A stretch of 53,105 nucleotides of DNA from Flavobacteriales bacterium UBA3376 (lineage in GTDB: Bacteria; Bacteroidota; Bacteroidia; Flavobacteriales; Weeksellaceae). Shown here piece after piece: positions 18,955-27,964 of the stretch (its first letter is position 1; each line of letters starts with the position of its first letter). Where the stretch lies: positions 1 to 53,105 of the forward strand of contig DEQC01000055.1 in assembly GCA_002359055.1 (NCBI GenBank). The letters are read 5' to 3'. Made by a program: the position numbers and the translations under genes. The notes below the pieces were generated by a model. It worked only from the letters and a program-made list of their open reading frames with translations. It ran no database searches and had not been told where the DNA came from.

Positions 18955-21771
18955 ATGAAAAAAGACATTTCAACATATGATCCTAAAAAGTTTATCACAA
19001 TCAAAGGTGCTAAACTCCACAATTTAAAGAATATAGATTTAGCGATTCCAAAAAACAAATTGGTAGTCATCACTGGACTTTCTGGTTCTGGTAAATCATC
19101 TTTGGCGTTCGATACGCTTTATGCCGAAGGTCAAAGAAGATACGTAGAGAGCCTTTCTTCCTATGCCAGACAGTTTTTAGGAAAGTTAGATAAACCAAAA
19201 GTTGATTATATCAAAGGTATAGCGCCGGCCATCGCCATTCAACAAAAAGTCATCAGTACCAACCCACGATCAACGGTTGGGACTTCAACTGAAATTTATG
19301 ATTATTTAAGACTATTGTACGCGAGGATTGGACTTACTTATTCGCCAATTTCTGGTGAATTGGTTCAAAAGGATTCTGTTAGTGATGTGATTGACTTTAT
19401 CAAAACTCTGGATTTAGATTCTCAATTAGTGATCTTATCGCCCATTTATAATACAGGCGATCGAACTTTTGTTGAGCGATTGGCTATTCTTCAACAACAA
19501 GGTTTTTCAAGAATTGAAATCGATGGAAATCAAGCCAAAATCGAAGATTTGATCGAATTCAATTTTGAGCCTCAAGGCGATGCTACAGTCAATCTTGTAA
19601 TTGATAGAATCGTCACTCAAGACGATGAATCTTTTTACCATCGATTGGCCGATTCCATTCAAACCGCATTTTTTGAAGGAAAAGGAAAAGTTATTATAAA
19701 AAATATAGCAACTGAAGAATCTAAAGAATTTTCAAATGCATTTGAATTGGACGGAATCATTTTCAACGAACCCAATATTCATTTCTTTAGTTTCAACAAT
19801 CCATACGGTGCTTGTCCGAGTTGTGAAGGCTATGGAAAAATCATCGGTATAGACGAAAATTTAGTGGTGCCCAACAAAGCTTTATCCATTTATGAGGATG
19901 CTGTAGTTGCTTGGCGTGGCGATAAAATGAGTAAATGGAAAAGTCGATTCATCAAATTTGCTGCTGAAAATGATTTTCCTATTCACAAACCTTATTTTGA
20001 ACTGACTGAAGAACAAAAAGACATACTTTGGAACGGTTCAAAAAAATGGATCGGTATCAATGGATTTTTCGATAAATTAGAAGCTAAAAGCTATAAAATT
20101 CAATTCAGAGTGATGCTTTCGCGATACAGAGGCAAAACTACTTGCTACAACTGTAAAGGAAAACGCTTAAGAAAAGAATCAACTTTTGTGAAAATCAATG
20201 GAAAATCTATACATGATTTGGTTGATTTACCACTGGATGAATTGAAAGAGTTTTTCGATCAAATTCAATTGAGCCAATATGAAGAAAAAGTCGCTAAAAG
20301 AATTCTACATGAAATCAGAAGTAGAATTGACTTCTTAATCAATGTTGGACTCGGATATTTAACGATCAACCGAGCATCAAATACACTTTCCGGTGGTGAA
20401 AGTCAAAGAATCAACTTAGCCACTTCCTTGGGAAGTAGTTTGGTAGGTTCGATGTATATTTTAGATGAACCATCGATTGGTTTGCATTCGAAAGATACTG
20501 AAAGATTGATCGGTGTTTTGAAACAATTGCGCGATTTAGGCAATACTGTAATTGTTGTCGAACATGACGAAGACATCATGAAGTCAGCGGATTACATCAT
20601 TGACATTGGTCCTGAAGCCGGAACTCATGGAGGTGAAATTGTTTTCGAAGGTACTTATGATGAACTGCTGAAAAGCAATACTTTAACAGCTCAATACCTG
20701 AATGGAGAAATGGAAATTGAAGTGCCAAAAATCAGAAATCCTTTCAAAAGATACATTGAAATAAAAGGTGCAAGAGAAAATAATTTAAAGAATATAGATG
20801 TAAAGTTTCCATTGAACACCCTTACTGTTGTGACAGGAGTGAGTGGTTCTGGAAAAAGTACTTTGATGAAAGAGATTTTAGCGCCGGCTATTCAAAGAAA
20901 TTTAAATATCTATGGATCCAAAATTGGGGAATATGACAAATTATTGGGCGATGTCAATAAAATTGAAAATATAGAAATCATCGATCAAAATCCAATTGGA
21001 AAATCTTCTCGCTCAAATCCAGTCACTTATGTCAAAGCTTATGATGATATAAGAACTCTGTTTGCCAAACAGAAAGCCAGTAAATTGATGGGTTTCCAAG
21101 CGAAACATTTTTCGTTCAATGTGGACGGAGGACGATGTGATACTTGTAAAGGCGAAGGAAGCATTACGATCGAAATGCAATTCATGGCCGATGTTGAATT
21201 GGAATGTGAAACTTGTAATGGTGATCGATTCAAAAAAGAAGTTTTAGAAGTTAAATTTCAAGACAAAAACATTTCCGAAATCTTGCAAATGACCGTAAAT
21301 GATGCGATTGATTTTTTCTCACAACATAAAGAAGATAAAATAGTTGAGAAAATTCAACCTTTAAAGGATACAGGTTTGGGATATGTCAAATTGGGACAAT
21401 CTTCCAATACTTTGTCTGGTGGAGAAGCACAAAGGATAAAATTGGCTTCATTTTTAAACAAAGGAAACACTCAAAAACACACTTTATTTATTTTTGACGA
21501 ACCATCGACTGGTTTGCATTTTCATGACGTAAAAAAATTATTGAAAGCATTTCAGTCATTGATAGAAATCGGTCACACTGTTTTTGTCATCGAACATCAT
21601 ATCGATATTATAAAATCGGCTGATTGGGTAGTTGATATAGGTCCGGATGGAGGTAAAAAAGGTGGAAATATAGTTGCTACAGGAACACCCGAGCAAATCG
21701 CTGAAGAAGAAAATTCATATACTGGATATTTTCTAAAGGAAAAATTGAAAGTTAATACGGAGATTAATTAG
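18955..21771 (+). CDS. uvrA: Excinuclease ABC subunit A
   Basis: UvrA is the damage sensor of nucleotide excision repair; a dimer loads UvrB on distorted DNA. This 938-residue protein is full length. It has two ABC ATPase modules with Walker A GLSGSGKSS (first) and GVSGSGKST (second), two LSGGE signature motifs, and Walker B segments MYILDEPSIGLH and LFIFDEPSTGLH. Zinc-binding Cys pairs are present (CPSCEGYGK; CYNCKGKR; CDTCKGEG with CETCNGDR). The frame can be opened 12 nt earlier at a TTG, but that codon lies inside the promoter box, so ATG 18955 is the start. Its 3' end overlaps the convergent phosphatase gene by 8 nt. Confidence 0.98.
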   Translation: MKKDISTYDPKKFITIKGAKLHNLKNIDLAIPKNKLVVITGLSGSGKSSLAFDTLYAEGQRRYVESLSSYARQFLGKLDKPKVDYIKGIAPAIAIQQKVISTNPRSTVGTSTEIYDYLRLLYARIGLTYSPISGELVQKDSVSDVIDFIKTLDLDSQLVILSPIYNTGDRTFVERLAILQQQGFSRIEIDGNQAKIEDLIEFNFEPQGDATVNLVIDRIVTQDDESFYHRLADSIQTAFFEGKGKVIIKNIATEESKEFSNAFELDGIIFNEPNIHFFSFNNPYGACPSCEGYGKIIGIDENLVVPNKALSIYEDAVVAWRGDKMSKWKSRFIKFAAENDFPIHKPYFELTEEQKDILWNGSKKWIGINGFFDKLEAKSYKIQFRVMLSRYRGKTTCYNCKGKRLRKESTFVKINGKSIHDLVDLPLDELKEFFDQIQLSQYEEKVAKRILHEIRSRIDFLINVGLGYLTINRASNTLSGGESQRINLATSLGSSLVGSMYILDEPSIGLHSKDTERLIGVLKQLRDLGNTVIVVEHDEDIMKSADYIIDIGPEAGTHGGEIVFEGTYDELLKSNTLTAQYLNGEMEIEVPKIRNPFKRYIEIKGARENNLKNIDVKFPLNTLTVVTGVSGSGKSTLMKEILAPAIQRNLNIYGSKIGEYDKLLGDVNKIENIEIIDQNPIGKSSRSNPVTYVKAYDDIRTLFAKQKASKLMGFQAKHFSFNVDGGRCDTCKGEGSITIEMQFMADVELECETCNGDRFKKEVLEVKFQDKNISEILQMTVNDAIDFFSQHKEDKIVEKIQPLKDTGLGYVKLGQSSNTLSGGEAQRIKLASFLNKGNTQKHTLFIFDEPSTGLHFHDVKKLLKAFQSLIEIGHTVFVIEHHIDIIKSADWVVDIGPDGGKKGGNIVATGTPEQIAEEENSYTGYFLKEKLKVNTEIN

Positions 21772-22393
21772 AAATATCTCTTTTATCAACTTTTATAGAA
21801 ATGAACTCTTTGATATTTGCATTGGGTTCAACTTTTACTGCGGATAGGAAATTTCCATATCCAGCGCCAGTGTCTAAATACCAAGCATTTGCCTTTTTGT
21901 CAAAAATGGGTTTATCGACTATGATATGTCCTAAAAACTGAGGTTTTCCTATGTTTTTCAAAGCTTTTCTATTGAACAACAAATCATAATCTTCTAAATC
22001 CTCGATTGGATAATTCGATTTTTTTGAAACCCCAGCATGTGAAACAAAGAAATTTTCATTTTCCCAAAAATGAGGTAGATTTTCTAACCAATTCAAAGTT
22101 TCTTTTTTATTCAATCCACGTTTCTCAAATTTCTTCAAACCTTTGTCTTCATAGGCAGCTTTGTATTTATCCAAAAACAAAACTTCATTGTTTCCTTTTA
22201 AAATCAATACTTTATCGTGAAATTCTTTTTGCAGATTGAACAAATACTGAAGAACTTTCATCGAATGTTTTCCTTTATTGACCAAATCTCCCAGAATAAT
22301 TAATTGTTCTGAATCTTTGTTCCAATGTTGATTAAGAATGGTATCTAAGGTATAATAACAACCATGAATATCTCCGACGATCATATAGTTCAT
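21764..22393 (-). CDS. PPP-type metallophosphoesterase with altered GNHE motif
   Basis: A 209-residue calcineurin-like phosphoesterase of the PPP/ApaH type. The metal-binding motifs are GDIHGCY (start), GDLVNKG (family GDxVDRG) and FVSHAGV. The third motif reads GNNE where the family has GNHE or GNHD, so the His that acts as general acid is Asn. Substrates of relatives are phosphoproteins or dinucleoside polyphosphates. A TTG at 22396 could extend it by one codon; ATG 22393 is used, and ATG 22384 is also possible because the motif begins right there. It overlaps uvrA tail to tail by 8 nt. Activity may be reduced or altered. Confidence 0.85.
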   Translation of the reverse strand: MNYMIVGDIHGCYYTLDTILNQHWNKDSEQLIILGDLVNKGKHSMKVLQYLFNLQKEFHDKVLILKGNNEVLFLDKYKAAYEDKGLKKFEKRGLNKKETLNWLENLPHFWENENFFVSHAGVSKKSNYPIEDLEDYDLLFNRKALKNIGKPQFLGHIIVDKPIFDKKANAWYLDTGAGYGNFLSAVKVEPNANIKEFISIKVDKRDISN

Positions 22394-22445
22394 CAATCTT
22401 TTCTTTAAATTAAATTGAAAAAATCAAAAACCACATCCAATGAAT

Positions 22446-23837
22446 TTATTGTTTCTTCTCAATTTCAGATTTTGATACACCAGAATTGGCTTTATTTTCA
22501 AGAATTGGATACTTTTTGAACATTTCAACTTGGAGCGAAGGATCCAATTCACGTGCTTTCTCAAAATTGGCTATTCCTTTCACTTCATTGCCCAAAAGGA
22601 AATAACAATTGCTCAATTGGTAATAAAGTTCTGCTCGATTGAAGTGATTCAAACCTATTTCTACACTTTCAATCGCTTTCGAATAATCGCCTATAGTGAT
22701 CAAAACCTCACTCAATCCCAACCAATTGTAGAAATTATTCGGTTCTAATTCAACCAATCGATAATAATCCAAAACGGATTCTTCGAATTTCACCAATTGA
22801 ATATGTAAATAAGCTCTTCTTTTCCAATAATCGATGTTCAAAGGATCTAATTCCAATGCACGATTCAGATAATAAAGCGCTTCTTCGTAGTTGCCGATAT
22901 CCTCATATAAATCGGAGGTTTCCACCCAAGCTTGATCCAATTGCGGATCTTCATGTATAGATTGATGGAAAGCCTTCAAAGCTTTGAAAGGTTTGCCTAA
23001 TTTCAGATAGCATTTTCCGATTTTCATATAAGTAAATGCAGCTGAATCATCTAAACTTAAGGTTTCTTCATAAACTTCGATGGCTCTTTCATAATCCTCT
23101 AATTTCTCTAAACTATTGGCTTTTTGAGTGTAAGCCATGATGCTGTTTGGATTGATGATAGTTGCATAATCAAAAGCTCTGTGTGCATTGTCATAGTCTT
23201 TGATTTGAGTATATAAAAGACCTAATTGTGACCAAGCATCTTCCGAATACGGTCTCAAATCAATGTATTGCAACAAGAAATCAATGGCTTCTTTGGTCAA
23301 ATGCAAATCCTCAAAACATTGTAAGCATGAGAAAAATGCAAAATCATCGTCCAAATCCAATTCCAAAGCTTTTTTAAAGCTTAGTAAAGCCTTCGAAATT
23401 TCGTTTAGATTTATGTATTCATTTCCAATACAATTGTATAAATATTCTTGATCTTCTTCGAATTCTAAAGCTTTTTCATAGAATTTTATCGCTCGTTTCG
23501 GCTGATCCTTCATCGACCAAAAACGCGCCACACAGATCAAATAATCCATATCATTTTGAGCGACATCCTTTAAATCTTTGATCAAAAAGGAAGCTGCTTG
23601 TAAATTTTCTATCCCAATCAAATACTCTAATTTTTTTATTTCAATTTCAGTATTATTAGGATACATTTCCGCTGCATATTCTATCGCTTTCTTAGCATAA
23701 GACAGATCGCCCACATCAAAATAATAAGAAATAATTTCGCAATATTCTTCTGCATCGAAAAATAAAACTTCTCGATCTTCAAGCATTTGTTCAAAGCGAT
23801 CAATTAACTCACTATTATTAAAAAATTGTTCTTCCAC
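22446..23837 (-). CDS. Tetratricopeptide-repeat protein
   Basis: A 463-residue acidic protein made almost entirely of TPR units, at least ten, with the usual pattern of paired helices (for example AFTYMKIGKCYLKLGKPFKA and EALYYLNRALELDPLN). There is no signal peptide or membrane segment, so it is probably a cytoplasmic scaffold. Proteins of this size and N-terminus are common in flavobacteria without assigned function. The start is a GTG at 23837 since a stop lies four codons upstream and the next Met is at residue 18. It is 52 nt downstream in orientation of nothing else; the phosphatase gene follows on the same strand. Confidence 0.85.
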   Translation of the reverse strand: MEEQFFNNSELIDRFEQMLEDREVLFFDAEEYCEIISYYFDVGDLSYAKKAIEYAAEMYPNNTEIEIKKLEYLIGIENLQAASFLIKDLKDVAQNDMDYLICVARFWSMKDQPKRAIKFYEKALEFEEDQEYLYNCIGNEYINLNEISKALLSFKKALELDLDDDFAFFSCLQCFEDLHLTKEAIDFLLQYIDLRPYSEDAWSQLGLLYTQIKDYDNAHRAFDYATIINPNSIMAYTQKANSLEKLEDYERAIEVYEETLSLDDSAAFTYMKIGKCYLKLGKPFKALKAFHQSIHEDPQLDQAWVETSDLYEDIGNYEEALYYLNRALELDPLNIDYWKRRAYLHIQLVKFEESVLDYYRLVELEPNNFYNWLGLSEVLITIGDYSKAIESVEIGLNHFNRAELYYQLSNCYFLLGNEVKGIANFEKARELDPSLQVEMFKKYPILENKANSGVSKSEIEKKQ

Positions 23838-23969
23838 ATCACGAATTTACGTATTTGTTGCTGATATCAAGACTTATTAAAAAACAGTTTTGCACAACAA
23901 ATCAACATTAGTACAACTTAAAAGACTCTTACATCAACCAAAATCATAGATTATATAGAATCATTGATT

Positions 23970-24007
23970 AAAAAAAACCTCACAACTTTAATCAATTGCG
24001 AGGTTTC
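23970..24007 (-). terminator. Intrinsic terminator of the zinc peptidase gene
   Basis: On the minus strand AAACCTCGCAATTG pairs with CAACTTTGTGAGGTTT-like sequence (7-bp perfect GAGGTTT/AAACCTC core plus TTG/CAA) and is followed by seven or more T. It lies 26 nt after the stop of the zinc peptidase. Confidence 0.75.
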
Positions 24008-24032
24008 ATTGATTTTTCATTGAGCCCAACTA

Positions 24033-24719
24033 TCAATCTCTTCTCATTGCAATCATCACGAAATATAGCAATTGAGCCAACGAACCTATAGCTGCAACCA
24101 AATAAGTTCTCGCAGCCCATTTAAGTGCGTCTTTTGCGCCGTCATATTCGTTAGGCATCACCATATTTCTTTCCTTCAACCATGCCAAAGCACGATTACT
24201 CGCGTCATATTCAACTGGTAAAGTTACAAATGCAAAGACGGTTGTCACTGCAAACAATGCAATTCCTATCCATAAAACTATTGAAATCTCTGAAGTTGCA
24301 TACAAAATCAAACCTCCCATCAACACCCATTGCAACAAATTGCTCGAAATACTTACAACAGGTACCATTTTGGAACGCATCTGTAACCAAGAATAACCTT
24401 TTGCATGCTGAACCGCATGACCACACTCGTGAGCAGCAACTGCAGCTGCAGCAGCATTTCGTTCATGATAAACTACTTCAGATAAATTTACTGTTTTGTT
24501 TATTGGATTATAATGATCGGTCAACTGACCTGGGGTTGAAATCACTTTCACATCATGTATTCCGTTGTCAGCCAACATTTTTTCTGCAATCTCCTTTCCA
24601 CTCATACCATTGGCTAAATGTACTTTTGAATAATGACGGAATTTATTTTTTAACTGAGAACTAACAAACATACTCAGCAACATAGGTACTCCTACGACTA
24701 TCAAATAAATTGGATCCAT
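24033..24719 (-). CDS. Membrane zinc metallopeptidase (YugP-like)
   Basis: A 228-residue integral membrane protease of the Zn_peptidase_2/YugP family. An N-terminal helix (PIYLIVVGVPMLLSMFVSS) is followed by the catalytic AAHECGHAVQH near residue 97 (HExxH-type zinc site, His-Glu-Cys-Gly-His), a pair of central membrane helices, and a conserved LPVEYDASNRAL (Glu as third zinc ligand candidate). The C-terminus has another hydrophobic helix. Substrates of this family are not known to me; the site faces the membrane. It is 9 nt downstream of a lipoprotein gene, likely co-transcribed. Confidence 0.92.
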   Translation of the reverse strand: MDPIYLIVVGVPMLLSMFVSSQLKNKFRHYSKVHLANGMSGKEIAEKMLADNGIHDVKVISTPGQLTDHYNPINKTVNLSEVVYHERNAAAAAVAAHECGHAVQHAKGYSWLQMRSKMVPVVSISSNLLQWVLMGGLILYATSEISIVLWIGIALFAVTTVFAFVTLPVEYDASNRALAWLKERNMVMPNEYDGAKDALKWAARTYLVAAIGSLAQLLYFVMIAMRRD

Positions 24720-24728
24720 AGTTTATTT

Positions 24729-25127
24729 CTAATTATTTAATTTAAAATCTATTTCTAGATAATGTTCCTCACCCTCTATATCAAAAATTATTCCATCATT
24801 CCTTTTGTCAGTCATCGGCGACTCGAAATTTTGAATTATGCTTGAATTTAATATTAAAAACTCATCGATAAACACTTGATTTTTCATCATCTCATGTGAT
24901 TTTATTCCATCGAAACGGTGATTTTTAAGAACAATTGATTTAATTTTATGTTCCGGCCTGATGTTTTTAATGACTAAAAAAACTTCGAAACCTCTTTCAG
25001 TGTCATTATATGACTTTAACTTATATTCAGCTGTCAATATTTCCGGTGTTTGGTTTTGAATGAATAAATTACAAGCCGAAAAAAAATTGAGTACAGCAAT
25101 AAAACTTATAAAGTAGATAATTTTCAT
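24729..25127 (-). CDS. Hypothetical lipoprotein
   Basis: A 132-residue protein with a type II signal peptide and lipobox FSAC (Cys19). The mature start NLFIQNQTPE lacks the acidic Ser-Asp-Asp signal, so it is expected on the periplasmic face. The body is a beta-rich sequence without a recognised family. It precedes the zinc peptidase by 9 nt on the same strand and is divergent from the S41 protease with only 28 nt between the starts, so any promoters must overlap coding sequence. Confidence 0.7.
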   Translation of the reverse strand: MKIIYFISFIAVLNFFSACNLFIQNQTPEILTAEYKLKSYNDTERGFEVFLVIKNIRPEHKIKSIVLKNHRFDGIKSHEMMKNQVFIDEFLILNSSIIQNFESPMTDKRNDGIIFDIEGEEHYLEIDFKLNN

Positions 25128-25155
25128 ATCTTTAAATTTACAATTTTAATTAACA

Positions 25156-26610
25156 ATGAAAACTAATTTATCAATTCTTGTCTTAATCTTTTCCATATGT
25201 TTTGGATTAACTTCATGTAATTCTGACGATGACAAACCAGCACCATCAATTTCGGTCAATGATTTTGTATGGAAATCTATGAACTTATGGTATTATTGGC
25301 AAGAAAATGTTCCAAATTTAGCCGATGATGCCTTTCAAACTGATGAAGCTTATCAGCAATTTATTTCGTCTCATCCAACCGATAATTTATTTTTCAATTT
25401 ATTATACAGCTATGGAACAGTAGATCGGTTTTCGTGGATCGTTGAAAATTACCAAGAATTGGATCAACAATTCGCTGGAATCAATAAAAGTTTTGGGATG
25501 AAATATGGCTTGGTTTTATATGACAATCAGCAAATTTTCGGATATGTTCAATATGTAATTCCGAATTCTCCAGCGGATTTGGCAGGTTTAAAAAGAGGCG
25601 ATATTTTCAACAGAATCAATGGCTCTCAAATCAACACATCGAATTATATTGATTTGTTGAATAACGAACAAGCTACATTTGGAATGGCTTATCTCGAAAA
25701 CGGACAATTGCATCCACTCAATATAGAAGTTCAATTGAATAAAATAGAAGTTCAAGAAAATCCAGTTTACCTCACAAAAGTTTTTGAATATGGTTCACAA
25801 AAAATTGGTTATTTGGTGTACAATAATTTTAGAGCCAATTTCAATATTGAACTCAACAATGCGATTGGTGAATTGAAAAATCAGGGAATTACTGATTTAA
25901 TTTTAGATTTGAGATACAATGGAGGTGGTTCGGTTCAAACAGCTACATATTTAGCAAGCATGATCACGGGTCAATTCGAAGATCAGAGTTTCACTAAACT
26001 TTTCTTTAATTCAAAAGCATCCAACAACAATTCAACTTACAATTTTGTCAAACAAGGAAAATCTTTTGATAATGATTTGAATCAAAATGGAGAATTTTTA
26101 TTGAATCAATTGCAATTGAATCGACTTTATGTCATCACGAGTACAAGTACAGCTTCAGCGAGCGAAATGATCATTAGCTGCCTGAAACCATATATTTCAG
26201 TACAAATTATAGGTGGAAAAACCGTCGGCAAAACCGTAGGTTCTATCACTTTGTATGACAATCCAAATTCTTATTATACCAATAGTGATGGCGCAAATCC
26301 TACCCACACTTGGGCTTTACAACCCATCGTTTTCGAATACAAAAATTCATTGGATCAACCTTCGCCTTACAGCGGAATTGAACCTGATCAAAGCATAAGT
26401 GAAATTCAATATTTAGAAGACTTGCCAGAACTTGGCAATGTGGAAGAACCTTTGTTGGCACAAACTTTATCACAAATAGTTTCAAGCAGTGCCTTCAGAA
26501 CTCAACCCAGCATTGGTTTATCGCTCTTTAAATGGTTCAAAGATTCGGAAAATTTAGAAAAATTTGGTCAAGAAATGTATTTAGACAAGGGGTTTGAAAT
26601 TAATCCATAG
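25156..26610 (+). CDS. S41-family C-terminal processing peptidase-like lipoprotein
   Basis: A 484-residue lipoprotein: signal peptide with lipobox LTSC (Cys21) then NSDDDK, an acidic surface-export-like signal. The mature protein has an N-terminal cap beginning VNDFVWKSMNLWYYW, a PDZ domain (about residues 120-195, IPNSPADLAGLKRGD), and an S41 protease domain with DLILDLRYNGGGSV and the catalytic serine segment TSTASASEMI (about 330-340). The Lys of the Ser-Lys dyad would lie about 25 residues later (GGKTVGKTVG). Family members cleave C-terminal tails of exported proteins. It is probably an outer-membrane surface peptidase. Substrate unknown. Confidence 0.9.
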   Translation: MKTNLSILVLIFSICFGLTSCNSDDDKPAPSISVNDFVWKSMNLWYYWQENVPNLADDAFQTDEAYQQFISSHPTDNLFFNLLYSYGTVDRFSWIVENYQELDQQFAGINKSFGMKYGLVLYDNQQIFGYVQYVIPNSPADLAGLKRGDIFNRINGSQINTSNYIDLLNNEQATFGMAYLENGQLHPLNIEVQLNKIEVQENPVYLTKVFEYGSQKIGYLVYNNFRANFNIELNNAIGELKNQGITDLILDLRYNGGGSVQTATYLASMITGQFEDQSFTKLFFNSKASNNNSTYNFVKQGKSFDNDLNQNGEFLLNQLQLNRLYVITSTSTASASEMIISCLKPYISVQIIGGKTVGKTVGSITLYDNPNSYYTNSDGANPTHTWALQPIVFEYKNSLDQPSPYSGIEPDQSISEIQYLEDLPELGNVEEPLLAQTLSQIVSSSAFRTQPSIGLSLFKWFKDSENLEKFGQEMYLDKGFEINP

Positions 26611-26617
26611 TTTAGAT

Positions 26618-26625
26618 TATATTTG
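26618..26625 (+). promoter_or_regulatory. TAnnTTTG promoter box abutting the gene at 26634
   Basis: TATATTTG ends 8 nt before the ATG at 26634, so the mRNA would have a leader of only a few bases. Confidence 0.5.
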
Positions 26626-26633
26626 CGCACTAT

Positions 26634-27755
26634 ATGGAAATTCAAGTAAAAGAAATACATACCAAAAAAGAACTCAAGGATTTTGTTAAGTTCCAAATGG
26701 ACTTATACAAAGGCAATCCTTATTTTGTTCCCTCTCTCATCTCAGATGAAATTACAGCTTTGGATACTGAAACCAATCCGGCGTATCAGTCTGCTGATGC
26801 CAGATATTTTTTGGCTTATAAAAATGGTAAAATCGCAGGTCGAATTGCTGCAATTATCAATCATTATGAAGTCAATGAACAACAAATAAAAAAACTTAGG
26901 TTTGGCTATTTTGATGTGATTGATGATGTAGAAGTCAGTCGTGCTTTGTTCGAAACTTTAGAGAAAATCGGCAAGGAAAATCAATTGGAATTTATGGAAG
27001 GCCCAATGGGCGCCACTAACTTAGAAAAAGTTGGGATGCTTACCTATGGATTCGACAGAATAGCAACTGTGATTGGGCAATACAATTACGATTATTATCC
27101 AAAACATTTAAAACAACTCGGTTTTGAAAAAGAAAAGGAATGGTTAGAAATGTTTATTCACATGCCTGAATCGATTCCTGATAAAATTTTCAAGTTCGCT
27201 GATTTAGTAACTGAAAGGTATCAACTGAAATTGATACAATTGAAAACAAAAGCAGATCTGAAGCGATACATTAAACCTGTTTTTGATTTATTGGAAGAAT
27301 CGCACAATGAATTGGAGAGTTTTGTACCAATTACTGATAAACAAAAAGAATTTTATGCCAATAAATATTCGCAAATCCTTTCGCCAGATTATATAAATGT
27401 GATTGAAGACAATGAAGGAAAGTTAATTTCATTTGCCATAGTAATGCCCTCGTTTGCAAAAGCACTTCAAAAAGCCAAAGGAAAATTGTTACCTTTTGGA
27501 TGGTATCATCTATTGCAAGCTCAAAGGAAAAACGACACGGCCGAATTTGTTTTAATCGGTGTTCATCCAAGTTATCAACGAAAAGGAATTACTTCCATCA
27601 TTTTCAGAGAAATGTACAGAACTTTTGTTGAAAATAATATCAAATATTTAGAAACCAATCCCGAATTGATCGAAAATCAAAGTGTTCAAGCTTTGTGGAA
27701 GGATTACAATCCGGAAACTCATAAAAGAAGAATGACTTTTAAGAAAAAATTCTAA
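26634..27755 (+). CDS. GNAT-fold acetyltransferase-like protein
   Basis: A 373-residue cytoplasmic protein common in Bacteroidota. The start (IQVKEIHTKKELKDFVKFQMDLYKGNP... region) and FLAYKNGKIAGRIAAIIN form the first GNAT-like strands, and the C-terminal VLIGVHPSYQRKGITSIIF carries the acyl-CoA binding motif Q-R-K-G. The middle GPMGATNLEKVGMLTYGFDR segment is characteristic of this group. The acceptor is unknown. The gene ends 3 nt before the convergent gene at 27759, with no terminator between them. Confidence 0.8.
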   Translation: MEIQVKEIHTKKELKDFVKFQMDLYKGNPYFVPSLISDEITALDTETNPAYQSADARYFLAYKNGKIAGRIAAIINHYEVNEQQIKKLRFGYFDVIDDVEVSRALFETLEKIGKENQLEFMEGPMGATNLEKVGMLTYGFDRIATVIGQYNYDYYPKHLKQLGFEKEKEWLEMFIHMPESIPDKIFKFADLVTERYQLKLIQLKTKADLKRYIKPVFDLLEESHNELESFVPITDKQKEFYANKYSQILSPDYINVIEDNEGKLISFAIVMPSFAKALQKAKGKLLPFGWYHLLQAQRKNDTAEFVLIGVHPSYQRKGITSIIFREMYRTFVENNIKYLETNPELIENQSVQALWKDYNPETHKRRMTFKKKF

Positions 27756-27758
27756 GTA

Positions 27759-27959
27759 TCACTCTTTTTTACGTCTTTCATAAATTGATTTTTCGATGGG
27801 ATCTACACTTGTAAAACCAAAGAAAATACCGATCAAAACCAATAATAACACATATAAAACCAATCCCACTAAAAATCCAACGACGTAGTTTTTATAAAAT
27901 CCTACCCCACAAAAAATAAAAAATCCAATGATATAGAAAACGAATGTTTTAACCTTCAT
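27759..27959 (-). CDS. Small membrane protein downstream of rel/spoT
   Basis: A 66-residue protein with two hydrophobic helices (TFVFYIIGFFIFCGVGFY and VGFLVGLVLYVLLLVLIGIFFGF) and a short charged tail (SIYERRKKE). No family recognised. It is 5 nt downstream of the Rel/SpoT gene on the same strand, so it is co-transcribed. Possible links with stringent response are only positional. Confidence 0.7.
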   Translation of the reverse strand: MKVKTFVFYIIGFFIFCGVGFYKNYVVGFLVGLVLYVLLLVLIGIFFGFTSVDPIEKSIYERRKKE

Positions 27960-27964
27960 ACCTA

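Noticed and set aside
24182..24664. 160-codon frame on the plus strand opposite the zinc peptidase
   Set aside because: It lies wholly antisense to a clear gene with HECGH motif and its protein is low-complexity in Leu, Gln and His; a shadow frame.
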